DNA from: Allobosea sp.
Lineage (GTDB): Bacteria; Pseudomonadota; Alphaproteobacteria; Rhizobiales; Kaistiaceae
Reading direction: 5' to 3'
NCBI GenBank assembly: GCA_017307955.1
Contig: JAFKFV010000019.1
Coordinates: 1-64,000 of the forward strand
DNA: 64,000 nt
Shown: one piece after another, positions 17,798-26,729 of the stretch
Layout of the letters: the number at the start of each line of letters is the position of its first letter
Numbering within the stretch: the first letter of the stretch is position 1
Translations under genes and position numbers: made by a program
The notes under the pieces: generated by a model
The model's database searches: none
Told to the model about the DNA's origin: nothing
The model's input: the letters and a program-made list of their open reading frames with translations, nothing else

Positions 17798-17833
17798 GAA
17801 AGAGAAACGGCAGGCGGGGGGCGCCGCCTGCCG
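17798..17833 (-). terminator. Terminator-like hairpin after degP
   Basis: A perfect 10-bp stem, CGGCAGGCGG / CCGCCTGCCG with a six-base loop (17808-17833), is followed on the minus strand by TTTCTCTTTC. It lies 63 bases past the degP stop, so it probably ends the degP transcript before the two-component operon. Confidence 0.75.
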
Positions 17834-17895
17834 ATCTTGCGGCGGCTGCCGGCAATACAACGCCGGCAACCGTCGCGAAGCGATGGCTTCTGGGA

Positions 17896-19410
17896 TCAGG
17901 CCTTGGCGAAGGGCAGCGCGACGAAGCGGGTGTGATCGCCCGACTTCACGCGGACCAGCACCGCCTTCATGCCCGACTTCTTGGCATCGGCGACTTCGCG
18001 CTCGACATCGGCCGGGCGGCTGACTTCGCTGCCGCCGACTGCGAGGATCACGTCGCCGGCCTGGATGCCCTGCTCGGCGGCGGTGCCGTCCGGATCGACC
18101 TCCGAGACCACGACGCCCTTGTCGTCGGGCGCCGAGGTCAGCGCGAGGCCGAGATCGGCCACCGAAGCGGGCTTCGCCGGCTCGTCGGCGCTCGCCATCT
18201 TCTGCTCGTTCGGCAGCTTGCCGAGCTTGACCTCGACCGTCTGGTCCTTGCCGTCGCGGAAGATGCCGACCTTGACGGTCGTGCCCGGCGCATAGCCGGC
18301 GATGATCTGCGACAGCTTGCGGGCGTCCTCGACCGTCTTGCCGTCGACCGAGAGGATCGCGTCGCCCGACTTGATGCCGGCCTTGGCGGCGGGGCTGTCC
18401 TCCTGCGGCTCGGCGACGAGCGCGCCCTTGGCGTCGGCCAGCTTGAGGCTGTCGGCGATGTCGCGGGTGATCGGCTGGATCTGCACGCCGAGCCAGCCGC
18501 GCACCACTTCGCCATGATCCTTCAGGTCGGCGATGACGCGCTGCGCCGTCTCCGCCGGAATGTCGAAGGCGATGCCGACATTGCCGCCCGAGGGCGAATA
18601 GATGGCGGTGTTGATGCCGATGACCTGGCCGTTCATGTTGAAGGTCGGGCCGCCGGAATTGCCCTTGTTGACCGACGCGTCGATCTGGATGAAGTCGTCA
18701 TAGGAGCTGGCGCCGATGTCGCGGCCGAGCGCCGAGACGATACCGGCCGTCACCGTGCCGCCGAGGCCGAACGGATTGCCGACCGCGACCACCCATTCGC
18801 CGACCCGCACCGTGCCCGGCGAGAACTCGACATAGGTGAACTTCTCCGGCGCATCGACCTTCAGGAGCGCGAGGTCGGTCTTCGGATCGGTGCCGATCAG
18901 GCGGGCGGTGTATTCCTTGCCGTTCGAATCGGTGATCGTGAAGTCGCTCGAGCCGTCGACGACATGGTTGTTGGTGACGAGATAGCCGTCCTCGGAGATG
19001 AAGAAGCCCGAGCCGAGGCCGACGGCCTTGCGCATCTGCGGACGCTTGCCGAGGCCGTTCTGCTGGTCCTGGAACTGCTTGAAGAAGCGCTCCATGGGCG
19101 AGCCGGGCGGGAACTGGCCGGGATTGGGGATCGGCATGCCGTTGCCGCCGTCCTCGTCGGAGACGTCCGAGACCTCGGACTTGACGCGCACCGAAACGAC
19201 GGCCGGCTTCACCTTGTCGACGAGGTCGGCGAAGTTCGGGAGCTGCGCCTGGCTCTGGACCCGCACCGGCTCGGCATAGGCCGGGGTGCGCACATCCATG
19301 ACGGCGCCGCCGGCGAGACCGCCGACGACCAGCGCCGCGGCCGCGGTGCCGAGCAGCACGCGGGAGCGGATGCCGTGACGGGGCTGGCGGGAGCTGTTCA
19401 GATCGCTCAT
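17896..19410 (-). CDS. degP: Periplasmic Do-type serine protease/chaperone (DegP/HtrA)
   Basis: This 504-residue periplasmic protease degrades misfolded envelope proteins. An N-terminal membrane/signal segment spans about residues 18-38. The trypsin-like domain has all three catalytic residues: His in VTNNHVVDG, Asp in KTDLALLKV and Ser in NKGNSGGPTF. Two PDZ domains follow (about 285-380 and 400-500). An upstream ATG at 19467 is in frame, but the ATG at 19410 has AAGGAA at suitable distance and gives a normal signal sequence. The gene lies downstream of ccmIEFH with a 135-base gap, the standard rhizobial order. Confidence 0.95.
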   Translation of the reverse strand: MSDLNSSRQPRHGIRSRVLLGTAAAALVVGGLAGGAVMDVRTPAYAEPVRVQSQAQLPNFADLVDKVKPAVVSVRVKSEVSDVSDEDGGNGMPIPNPGQFPPGSPMERFFKQFQDQQNGLGKRPQMRKAVGLGSGFFISEDGYLVTNNHVVDGSSDFTITDSNGKEYTARLIGTDPKTDLALLKVDAPEKFTYVEFSPGTVRVGEWVVAVGNPFGLGGTVTAGIVSALGRDIGASSYDDFIQIDASVNKGNSGGPTFNMNGQVIGINTAIYSPSGGNVGIAFDIPAETAQRVIADLKDHGEVVRGWLGVQIQPITRDIADSLKLADAKGALVAEPQEDSPAAKAGIKSGDAILSVDGKTVEDARKLSQIIAGYAPGTTVKVGIFRDGKDQTVEVKLGKLPNEQKMASADEPAKPASVADLGLALTSAPDDKGVVVSEVDPDGTAAEQGIQAGDVILAVGGSEVSRPADVEREVADAKKSGMKAVLVRVKSGDHTRFVALPFAKA

Positions 19411-19545
19411 CGGAATTTCCTTCTCGATTACCGTTCGGGTGAACCGCGGCCGGGGGGCGAACCGCAATTCTCGAGGAGGAGAGTGACGCCGGCGACCTTA
19501 CGGACGGCTGTCACGCCGATGAATGTTTCGTAATGTAGGCGCCGC

Positions 19546-20016
19546 TCAGTCCTCGCGGGAAAGGAGCGCCTCGACGCGGGCCTCCTCCTCGGCCGAGAGA
19601 CGCTGCGGCTCGGCGGCGCGGCGGCGGCGGAAAAGGCCGATCGAGAGCGCCGCGCCGGCGATGAGCACCAGCGGCGCGGCGCCCCACAGAAGCGCCGTAT
19701 GCCAGGCGAAGGCCGGCTTCAGCAGCACGTATTCGCCATAGCGCGCGACCAGGAAGTCCTTGACCTCCGCGTCGCTGTCGCCCGCCTTCAGCCGCTCGCG
19801 GATGAGGACGCGCAGGTCGCGCGCGATCTCGGCATCCGATTCGTCGATCGACTGGCTCTGGCAGATGAGACAGCGCAGTTCCGCGGAAAGAGACCGCGCC
19901 CGCGCTTCCAGCGCCGGATCGGGCAGCATCTCGTCGGGCTGCACCGCGAGCGCAGGCGAAAGCGCGACCATCAGCGCCACGATGAGGGCCGCGAGCCGCG
20001 CCATGTGCCGCGCCAT
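19546..20016 (-). CDS. ccmH: Cytochrome c maturation thiol reductase CcmH/CycL
   Basis: This 156-residue periplasm-facing protein reduces apocytochrome c thiols before heme ligation by CcmF. It has a signal sequence (residues 1-24), the redox motif in LRCLICQSQSI near residue 50, and a C-terminal membrane anchor near residues 108-128. The start at 20016 is five bases past the ccmF stop and has GGAG overlapping that stop; the long open frame upstream is ccmF read out of frame. It is the last gene of the ccmI-E-F-H unit. Confidence 0.95.
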   Translation of the reverse strand: MARHMARLAALIVALMVALSPALAVQPDEMLPDPALEARARSLSAELRCLICQSQSIDESDAEIARDLRVLIRERLKAGDSDAEVKDFLVARYGEYVLLKPAFAWHTALLWGAAPLVLIAGAALSIGLFRRRRAAEPQRLSAEEEARVEALLSRED

Positions 20017-20021
20017 TGCCG

Positions 20022-22001
20022 TCACTCCGCCGGGACGGCCGCGCCGCGCCGGGCCGGCTTTGGCGCGCCGACGCGCAGGCGCCGGTCGGAGAGCGACAGC
20101 GCCCCGCCGAGTGCCATGACCACGGCGCCGATCCAGATCAGCGTCACCAGCGTCTTCCAGTAGACGCGAACCACGGTCGCGCCGTCGGGCTTGATGTCGC
20201 CGAGCGAGACATAGAGCTGCGAGAGGCCGAAGGTGCGGATCGCCGATTCCGTCGTCGGCATGTTCTGCACCGAATAGAGCCGCTTCTCGGGCGCCAGCGT
20301 CGCGACGACCGTCCCGCCCTCGCGCACGGTGAAGCGCGCCGCCGTTCCGGAATAGGTGCCGCCCGAGACGGGCAGGAAGCCGTCCAGCGTCAGCGACCGT
20401 CCACCGGCCTCCACCGTGTCGCCCGGCTTCATCGTGGTGATGAGTTCGGTGTTCCAGGCGCTCGAGGCGACGATGCCGAGTACCGTGAGGCCGAGGCCGA
20501 GATGAGCGAGCGTGGTGCCGAAGGCGGCGCGCGGCAAGCCGGAGGCGCGGCGGACGCTTTCGGCAAGCGGCGCACGGAACAGCTTGACGCGGAAGGCCAT
20601 CTCGCACAGCGAGCCGGTGATCAGCCACACCGCGAGCGCGAGTCCGAGTACGGCAAGCGCCTTGGAGGTGCCGGCAAGAGCGAGGCCGACGACGATGGTG
20701 GCGAGGACGAGCACGAAGGCCGCGAAGAGGCGCTGCGCGGCTGCATAGAGATCGCCCCGCTTCCAGGCGAGCAGTGGCCCGAAGGGCACCGCGATCATGA
20801 GCGGCACCATCAGCGGCCCGAAGGTCATGTCGAAGAAGGGCGCGCCGACCGAGATCTTCTCGCCCGTCAGCGCTTCGAGCGCGAGCGGATAGAGCGTGCC
20901 GGTGAGGACCGTGGCGCAGGCCGCCGTCAGAAGCAGATTGTTGAGGACGAGCGCGCCCTCGCGGCTGATCGGCGCAAAGAGGCCACCTTGCGCCAGCGTG
21001 CCGGCGCGGAGCGCGAAGAGCGAGAAGCTGCCGCCGATGAAAAGGCAGAGGATCACGAGGATGAAGACGCCGCGCGCCGGATCGGAGGCGAAGGCATGCA
21101 CCGAGGTCAGCACGCCGGAGCGGACGAGGAAGGTGCCGAGCAGCGACAGCGAGAAGGTCAGGATCGCCAGCAGCACGGTCCAGATCTTCAGCGCGTCGCG
21201 CTTCTCCATGACGATCGCCGAATGCAGCAGCGCGGTCGCTGCGAGCCAGGGCATGAAGCTCGCATTCTCGACCGGATCCCAGAACCACCAGCCGCCCCAG
21301 CCGAGCTCGTAATAGGCCCAGTAGGAGCCCATGGTGATGCCGAGCGTCAGGAAAACCCAGGCCGCCAGCGTCCAGGGCCGCACCCAGCGCGCCCAGGCGG
21401 CGTCGATGCGCCCGTCGATCAGCGCCGCGATGGCGAAGGCGAAGGAGATCGAGCAGCCGACATAGCCGAGATAGAGCAGCGGCGGATGGATCGCGAGGCC
21501 GATATCCTGCAGCACGGGATTGAGGTCGCGGCCCTGCGCGGGCGCGGGATCGAGGCGCAGGAAGGGGTTGGACGTCGCCAGGATGAAGGCGAGGAAGGCT
21601 GTGCCGATCGCCGATTGGACGGCGAGGACGAGCGCCTTCAGCTTCAGCGGAAGGTTGTTGCCGAAGAGGGCGACCAAGCCGCCGAAAAGGGCGAGGATCA
21701 GCACCCAGAGCAGCATCGAGCCTTCGTGATTGCCCCAGACGCCGCTGATCTTGAAGATGAGCGGCTTCAGCGAATGCGAATTCTCGACGACATTGCGGAC
21801 CGAGAAGTCCGAGACGAGATAGGCATGCGTCAGGGCGCCGAAGCTGAAGGCGACGAAGACGAGGACGATCAGCGAGGCGCTCGGCGCCACCGCCATCAGC
21901 CGCCGGTCGCCGGTGAGGGCGCCATAGAGCGGCAGGATCGCGCCGGCGATCGAGAGCGCGAGCGCCAGGACCAGCGCGTAATGGCCGAGTTCGACGATCA
22001 C
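20022..22001 (-). CDS. ccmF: Heme lyase subunit CcmF/CycK
   Basis: This 659-residue polytopic membrane protein ligates heme to apocytochrome c, taking heme from CcmE. The WWD heme-handling signature is visible as WGGWWFWDPVENASFMPW near residue 230, and about 14-15 hydrophobic segments are present, as expected. The likely start is a GTG at 22001 that overlaps the ccmE stop as GTGA; an in-frame ATG further upstream lies inside ccmE and would add 17 basic residues. Translation coupling with ccmE is likely. Confidence 0.95.
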   Translation of the reverse strand: MIVELGHYALVLALALSIAGAILPLYGALTGDRRLMAVAPSASLIVLVFVAFSFGALTHAYLVSDFSVRNVVENSHSLKPLIFKISGVWGNHEGSMLLWVLILALFGGLVALFGNNLPLKLKALVLAVQSAIGTAFLAFILATSNPFLRLDPAPAQGRDLNPVLQDIGLAIHPPLLYLGYVGCSISFAFAIAALIDGRIDAAWARWVRPWTLAAWVFLTLGITMGSYWAYYELGWGGWWFWDPVENASFMPWLAATALLHSAIVMEKRDALKIWTVLLAILTFSLSLLGTFLVRSGVLTSVHAFASDPARGVFILVILCLFIGGSFSLFALRAGTLAQGGLFAPISREGALVLNNLLLTAACATVLTGTLYPLALEALTGEKISVGAPFFDMTFGPLMVPLMIAVPFGPLLAWKRGDLYAAAQRLFAAFVLVLATIVVGLALAGTSKALAVLGLALAVWLITGSLCEMAFRVKLFRAPLAESVRRASGLPRAAFGTTLAHLGLGLTVLGIVASSAWNTELITTMKPGDTVEAGGRSLTLDGFLPVSGGTYSGTAARFTVREGGTVVATLAPEKRLYSVQNMPTTESAIRTFGLSQLYVSLGDIKPDGATVVRVYWKTLVTLIWIGAVVMALGGALSLSDRRLRVGAPKPARRGAAVPAE

Positions 22002-22468
22002 CGCGTCACCGTTTCCGGAGCGGGACCCTCGGCGGCCGCCTCGGGCCGCCACTCGCCGCTCTTCTTAAGCGCCTCGACGACCTCCTTGGGCATATAGGTC
22101 TCGTCATGCTTGGCGAGGATGGTGTCGGCCTGGAAGAGCCCGGCGCCGTCCACCTTGCCTTCGGCGACCACGCCCTGCCCTTCGCGGAAAAGGTCCGGCA
22201 GCATGCCTGTATAATGCACCGGGATCGCCGCCTTGCCGTCGGTGACGGCGAAGCGCACCTCCGTGCCGTCCTTCACGACGCTGCCGGCCTCGACGAGCCC
22301 GCCAAGGCGCAGGCGCCGCTCGGGCGGCGGCGGGTTCGAGGCGACTTCCGAAGGGGTCGCGAAAAAGGCGATGCCGTCCGACAGGGCGAAGAGGATCAGC
22401 CCGACGGCGCTGGCGAGAACCAGTCCGGCGAGGCCGATCAGGGTGAGACGTCGCTGCTTCCGCGTCAT
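21998..22468 (-). CDS. ccmE: Periplasmic heme chaperone CcmE/CycJ
   Basis: This 156-residue membrane-anchored protein carries heme covalently and delivers it to CcmF. There is one N-terminal membrane segment (residues 8-30) and the heme-binding His in LAKHDETYMP near residue 124. The ATG at 22468 begins MTRKQRR, the normal family start; the longer upstream frame is arginine-rich shadow. Its stop overlaps the ccmF start. Confidence 0.95.
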   Translation of the reverse strand: MTRKQRRLTLIGLAGLVLASAVGLILFALSDGIAFFATPSEVASNPPPPERRLRLGGLVEAGSVVKDGTEVRFAVTDGKAAIPVHYTGMLPDLFREGQGVVAEGKVDGAGLFQADTILAKHDETYMPKEVVEALKKSGEWRPEAAAEGPAPETVTR

Positions 22469-22490
22469 CTTCGGTCCGCTTCCCCTTCTC

Positions 22491-23603
22491 TCACGGCTTC
22501 GCCGCACTGACGCCGTTCTCGCTCGCCGCCTTTTCGACGGCAGCGAGAAGCTCCGGCTTCGCGGCCAGCGCCGTGCGCGCCCTGGCCAGCGCCGCGCTCG
22601 CGTCGTCCGGCCTGCCGAGCACCATATAAGCGCGGAAAAGGCGCGCCCACCCCTCGGCATCCTCAGGCGCGGCATCGAGCCGCGCCGCCAGCGAGGCGAC
22701 CATGCCCTCGATCATCGCCTGCTGTTCCTGCGGCGATTTCTGCGCCGCCGCCTGCATGTCGGACGCGGTCGGTCCTGCTTGAGGATTCTCGAGACTCGCG
22801 AGTTCGCTCTTCGCGACCGGCAGCCAGGGCGCATCCTGCGGCGCATCGGCGATCAGCGCCTGCCAGGCGGCGATCGCCGCCGGCTTGTCACCCGACTGCG
22901 TCACCGCGACGGCGCTGTAGAAGCGGGCTCGGTCGTTGCTCGGGTCGAGCGCCAGAGCCCGCGCGAAGGCCGCCTTCGCATCGGCCGTGACGACGCCGCC
23001 GTCGCGGGCGGTCATTGCCTCGCCCATCCGCGCCTCGCGGTCGGCGGTCGAGCCGAGCAGCCGGATGGCATTGCCCCAGGCCCGGACCGCGTCGTCGTCG
23101 CGGCCGAGCCGTGCATAGACCGGCGCCAGGATCTCCCAGCCGGTGCCATCCTCGGGCGCTTCCTTCAGATGCTGCTCGACGCGGCCGATCAGCGTCGCGA
23201 TCTCGGCGTCGGCCGTGGTCTCGGACTGGCGGGCAGCGAGCGGCTGGTCCGGCAGCTGCGGCGCGCCGATCTTCAAATAGACGCCGAGCGCGATGGCGGG
23301 CACGAGGACGGCCGCGGCGATGAAGCCGATCCGCCCTGCCCGCCGGCCATCCGCCTCGCGGTCGGTCGTGGCCCAGTCAGCCTTCAGAAGTCGGCGCGAC
23401 AATTCGATCCGCGCTGCCTCGGCTTCGGTCTCGCCGATGAGGCCGCGCTCGCGGTCACGCGTGAGCTCGTCGAGCTGGTCGCGATAGATGGAGGTGGCGG
23501 ACCCTTCCGCAGCAGCGGGCCGGCGCCCGATGGGCACCAGCACGGCAAGTGCGGCGGCCGCCGTCATGACGGCCATGAGGATCCATTGCAGCATCGGTTC
23601 CAC
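22491..23603 (-). CDS. ccmI: Cytochrome c maturation protein CcmI/CycH
   Basis: This 370-residue membrane protein is the apocytochrome c chaperone of the Ccm pathway. It has two N-terminal membrane segments (about residues 5-25 and 95-115) around a cytoplasmic loop, then periplasmic TPR repeats, seen as repeated AxxLGR-type helices (for example LAPVYARLGRDDDAVRAW). The start may be the GTG at 23603 or the ATG three codons later. It is first in the ccmI-E-F-H operon. Confidence 0.93.
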   Translation of the reverse strand: MEPMLQWILMAVMTAAAALAVLVPIGRRPAAAEGSATSIYRDQLDELTRDRERGLIGETEAEAARIELSRRLLKADWATTDREADGRRAGRIGFIAAAVLVPAIALGVYLKIGAPQLPDQPLAARQSETTADAEIATLIGRVEQHLKEAPEDGTGWEILAPVYARLGRDDDAVRAWGNAIRLLGSTADREARMGEAMTARDGGVVTADAKAAFARALALDPSNDRARFYSAVAVTQSGDKPAAIAAWQALIADAPQDAPWLPVAKSELASLENPQAGPTASDMQAAAQKSPQEQQAMIEGMVASLAARLDAAPEDAEGWARLFRAYMVLGRPDDASAALARARTALAAKPELLAAVEKAASENGVSAAKP

Positions 23604-23692
23604 TGTCCCGGCCCATGCTTAGCGGGCCGGGCGCGCCGGTGCATATCACATTCCCTCGCGTCCCAAATCGGGCGGAGAGTCGCGGCCCGCGA

Positions 23693-24154
23693 TCAGCTGA
23701 CCGGGCGCCAGGTACCGTCGGGCTGGCGGCAGGCCGTGCCGCGCGCCGTCTGCGGCTGGCCGTCGATCCAGATCTGGTGCGTGTAGTCGCGGCACTCGTA
23801 GTTGTTGACGCGGTAGGCCGGGCCGGGAACGACCTCGCCGCGGGCATTGCCCTGCGACCAGCCGACCGGGGTGCCGGGACGGCCGGTCTCGAGCGCCTGC
23901 ACCTGCGCCGCGGCGGCGCGCTGCTGCTGCTGCGCGTCGAGGCTGACGCCGATGGCATTGCCGATGAACGCACCGACCAGGCCGCCGGCGATCGTCGCGG
24001 CGACCTTGCCGTCGCCCGAGCCGAACTGGTTGCCGACCAGCGCGCCGAGCGCGGCGCCGGAGACGACGCCGACCTGCTGATTGGTGGGGCCGCCCTGGCA
24101 GGATGCCAGCGCGAGGCTGGTCAGGCCGACGACGACGATGGGTGCGAACCGCAT
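23693..24154 (-). CDS. Glycine-zipper outer-membrane lipoprotein (17-kDa antigen-like)
   Basis: This 153-residue protein starts with a lipoprotein signal peptide ending in the lipobox LALASC (Cys 19). Residues 25-80 form a glycine-zipper segment with many GxxxG steps (AALGALVGNQFG, AGGLVGAFIGNAIG), as in the 17-kDa surface antigen family. The C-terminal part ends with a GTACRQPDGTWRPV motif common in these lipoproteins. It probably sits in the outer membrane; its exact role is unknown. The start at 24154 is preferred to an upstream ATG because it places the signal peptide at the N-terminus. Confidence 0.85.
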   Translation of the reverse strand: MRFAPIVVVGLTSLALASCQGGPTNQQVGVVSGAALGALVGNQFGSGDGKVAATIAGGLVGAFIGNAIGVSLDAQQQQRAAAAQVQALETGRPGTPVGWSQGNARGEVVPGPAYRVNNYECRDYTHQIWIDGQPQTARGTACRQPDGTWRPVS

Positions 24155-24276
24155 GCTGCCTCTCTGATTCTGGGGCGCCGGGGGATGCGCCTTGGTTGTC
24201 ACTGCCGCCCTTCCTACACCGAGATGGCGGAAATTTGGTTACCGTTCGATGATGACGGCACGACTTATGCGTCTGC

Positions 24277-25716
24277 TTATGCGTCTGCGGCCGGCAGCGT
24301 GACGACCGCCCGGAGACCGCCGAGCGGCGCCCGGTCCATCGCGAAGTCGCCGCCATAGAGCCCGGCGAGGTCGGTGACGATGGAAAGCCCGAGGCCGGAG
24401 CCCGGCTTGCTCTCGTCGAGCCGCCGTCCTCGCCGTGTCGCTTCGGCCATCTCGCCTTCCGTCAGTCCGGTGCCGTCGTCGTCGACGCGGACGACGATGA
24501 CCGCATCCTCGCCCTCCCCGATCCGCTCGACCGTGACCGCGACCCGCGACGCGGCCCATTTGCAGGCATTGTCGACGAGATTGCCGGTGATCTCCTCGAG
24601 GTCCTGCTGCTCGCCGCGGAAGCGGGCGCCCGGCGCCACCGTCAGCGCGACCGCGATGCCTCTGTCGCCATGGATGCGACCCATGGCGCGCACCAGCCGC
24701 TCCAGCACCGGCTGCACCTCGGTCACCGCGCCGATCACCTTCGACCGCGCCGCGATGCGCGCGCGGTCGAGATGGTGGTTGATCTGCATGCGCATGATCT
24801 CGGCCTGCTCGATCACCTTCGCCGCGAGCGGACCGCCGGCGGAGCGCGCCTCGTTGGTGATGACGGAGAGCGGCGTCTTCAGCGCATGGGCGAGATTGCC
24901 GACATGCGTGCGCGCCCGCTCGATGATCTCCTGGTTGGAGGCGATGAGCGCGTTGAGTTCGCGCGCCAAGGGCTCCAGCTCGGCCGGGAATGGTCCTTCC
25001 AGCTTCTGCTCGCGGCCGGAGCGCATTTCGGAGAGGCTGCGCCGCACGCGGTCGAGCGGCCGGAGGCCGAGGCGGATGAGGACGCCCGTCGCGGCGATGA
25101 GCCCGGCGCCGAACACGGCCAGCGTCAGCATCACGCTGGTGCGGAAGGAGCGGATCTCCTCTTCCAGTTCGCTGGCATTGCCGGCGATCAGCACGTCATA
25201 GCGGTGGTCGGCATCGAAGATGATCGTGCGGCTGAGGACACGCAGTTCCTGCCCGTCGGGGCCGGTCATCACCGCCGATTCGACGCCGTCGACCGTCTTC
25301 GCGTCGCGGGCCTTGGCGAGGTCGAGCGTGTCGGTCGCCAGCGAGCGCGAGGCGAGCACGACCGGCCCGCCTTCCTGCCGCACCTGCCAGTACCAGCCGG
25401 AATAGATGAGCTCGAAGCGCTGTTCGCCGAGATTGCCGGGATCGCCGAGCTGGCCGGGCGTCTGGTTGGCGAGATTGCCGACCAGCGTCTTCAGATAGAC
25501 CGCGAGCCGTTCGTCGAAGCCGCGCTCGACGGTCTCGCGGTAGAGCGCGGTGAGGATCAGCGCCGCGGCGACGAGCGCGATCGCCGCCCAGACGGCGGCG
25601 CCTGCGACGAGGCGGAAGGCGAGCGAATCGAGCCGCCGCCGCCAGCCCCGCGCGCCGCCCGGCTTCACGGGCTTGGGCGCCTTGGTCGCCTTGGCGGGCT
25701 TGGCCGCTTCGCTCAT
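24277..25716 (-). CDS. feuQ: Sensor histidine kinase FeuQ-like
   Basis: This 479-residue inner-membrane kinase has membrane segments near residues 35-57 and 190-212, a periplasmic sensor between them, HisKA with NLAHALKTPLSVI and HATPase_c with DNACKWA, DDDGTGL and GSGLGLSIV. The first 25 residues are Lys/Pro/Ala-rich. Its ATG overlaps the stop of the response regulator gene (ATGA). In Sinorhizobium meliloti FeuQ-FeuP regulates osmoadaptation and cyclic glucan export and is needed for symbiosis. The assignment here rests on the FeuP-like partner and the FeuN-like gene upstream. Confidence 0.82.
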   Translation of the reverse strand: MSEAAKPAKATKAPKPVKPGGARGWRRRLDSLAFRLVAGAAVWAAIALVAAALILTALYRETVERGFDERLAVYLKTLVGNLANQTPGQLGDPGNLGEQRFELIYSGWYWQVRQEGGPVVLASRSLATDTLDLAKARDAKTVDGVESAVMTGPDGQELRVLSRTIIFDADHRYDVLIAGNASELEEEIRSFRTSVMLTLAVFGAGLIAATGVLIRLGLRPLDRVRRSLSEMRSGREQKLEGPFPAELEPLARELNALIASNQEIIERARTHVGNLAHALKTPLSVITNEARSAGGPLAAKVIEQAEIMRMQINHHLDRARIAARSKVIGAVTEVQPVLERLVRAMGRIHGDRGIAVALTVAPGARFRGEQQDLEEITGNLVDNACKWAASRVAVTVERIGEGEDAVIVVRVDDDGTGLTEGEMAEATRRGRRLDESKPGSGLGLSIVTDLAGLYGGDFAMDRAPLGGLRAVVTLPAADA

Positions 25717-26381
25717 GCGCTTTTCGGCGTGACGATCCGGTAGCCGAGCCCGCGCACCGTGTCGATGAGATCGGGCGCCACCTTCTTGCGCAGCCGGCCG
25801 ACAAAGACCTCGATCGTGTTCGAATCGCGGTCGAAGTCCTGGTCGTAGAGATGCTCGATCAGCTCCGTCCGCGACACGACGCGGTCGCGGTGATGCATCA
25901 GATATTCGAGCACCTTGTATTCATGCGAGGTGAGCTTGACCGGATTGCCGTCGACGGTGACGCGGCTCGCCTTGGTGTCGATCCGGACCGGGCCGCATTC
26001 GATCTCGTTGGTGGCGTGACCGGCGGCGCGGCGCACCAGCGCGCGGATGCGCGCCAGCACCTCCTCGATATGGAAGGGCTTGGCGACATAGTCGTCGGCG
26101 CCGGCGTCGATGCCCTGCACCTTGTCGCTCCAGCGGTCGCGCGCGGTGAGGATCAGAACGGGCATGTTGCGCCCCTCGCGGCGCCAGGCCTCGAGCACGC
26201 TGATGCCGTCCATGCGCGGCAGGCCGATGTCGAGCACCACCGCGTCATAGGGCTCGGTCTCGCCGAGATAATGCCCCTCCTCGCCGTCACGCGCGGTGTC
26301 GACGGTGTAGCCGGCATTGCGGAAGGCCTCGCCGAGCTGGCGGTTCAAATCGGGATCGTCCTCGACGACGAGAATGCGCAT
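25713..26381 (-). CDS. feuP: OmpR-type response regulator FeuP-like
   Basis: This 222-residue regulator has a receiver domain (EDD near residue 7, phospho-acceptor Asp in VVLDIGLPRMDG near residue 51, Lys in YVAKPFHIEEV near residue 101) and a C-terminal winged helix with LTSHEYKVLEYLMHHRDRVV. The DARDRWSDKVQGI-like stretch (TARDRWSDKVQGIDAGADDY) and DQDFDRDSNTIEVFVGRLRK match what I recall of rhizobial FeuP closely. It lies 12 bases after the feuN-like gene and overlaps feuQ by four bases. Confidence 0.85.
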   Translation of the reverse strand: MRILVVEDDPDLNRQLGEAFRNAGYTVDTARDGEEGHYLGETEPYDAVVLDIGLPRMDGISVLEAWRREGRNMPVLILTARDRWSDKVQGIDAGADDYVAKPFHIEEVLARIRALVRRAAGHATNEIECGPVRIDTKASRVTVDGNPVKLTSHEYKVLEYLMHHRDRVVSRTELIEHLYDQDFDRDSNTIEVFVGRLRKKVAPDLIDTVRGLGYRIVTPKSA

Positions 26382-26393
26382 GAAACCTTCCGC

Positions 26394-26681
26394 TCAGTTG
26401 CCGGCGACGGCGCCGCTTTGGGCGTCGATCGTGATCCGCTGCACCTTGCCGCCGGCGCCCAGCACATTGACCACATAGACGAGGCCGCCGCCGCCACGGC
26501 AGAGCTGCGCCGAGACGACGTCGCCGGGAAGGCTGCCCCGCACCTGGCTGAGCGAGATCGCCTCGCCGTTCTGCACCGCCTGCCGCGCCTCGGATTGCGA
26601 GAGGCACCCCTGCGCAAGCGCCGTCCCGGGCAGGAAGAGCCCGATGACGACAAGAAGAAGCGAGAGGCGCGGCGAGATCAT
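26394..26681 (-). CDS. feuN: Small periplasmic PepSY-like protein, probable FeuN
   Basis: This 95-residue protein has a signal peptide (residues 1-23, cleavage after ALAQ) and one PepSY-like domain: SQSEARQAVQNGEAISLSQV, then a strand ending GKVQRITIDAQSGAV. Two Cys residues (26 and about 60) could pair in the periplasm. In S. meliloti FeuN is a small periplasmic inhibitor of the kinase FeuQ, encoded upstream of feuPQ, and its loss is lethal when FeuPQ is active. Size, export signal and position here match that arrangement. Confidence 0.75.
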   Translation of the reverse strand: MISPRLSLLLVVIGLFLPGTALAQGCLSQSEARQAVQNGEAISLSQVRGSLPGDVVSAQLCRGGGGLVYVVNVLGAGGKVQRITIDAQSGAVAGN

Positions 26682-26729
26682 GGCCGTTCTTCTAGCAGAC
26701 CCGAATGAACGCCGGCTGAACGCCTGTCA

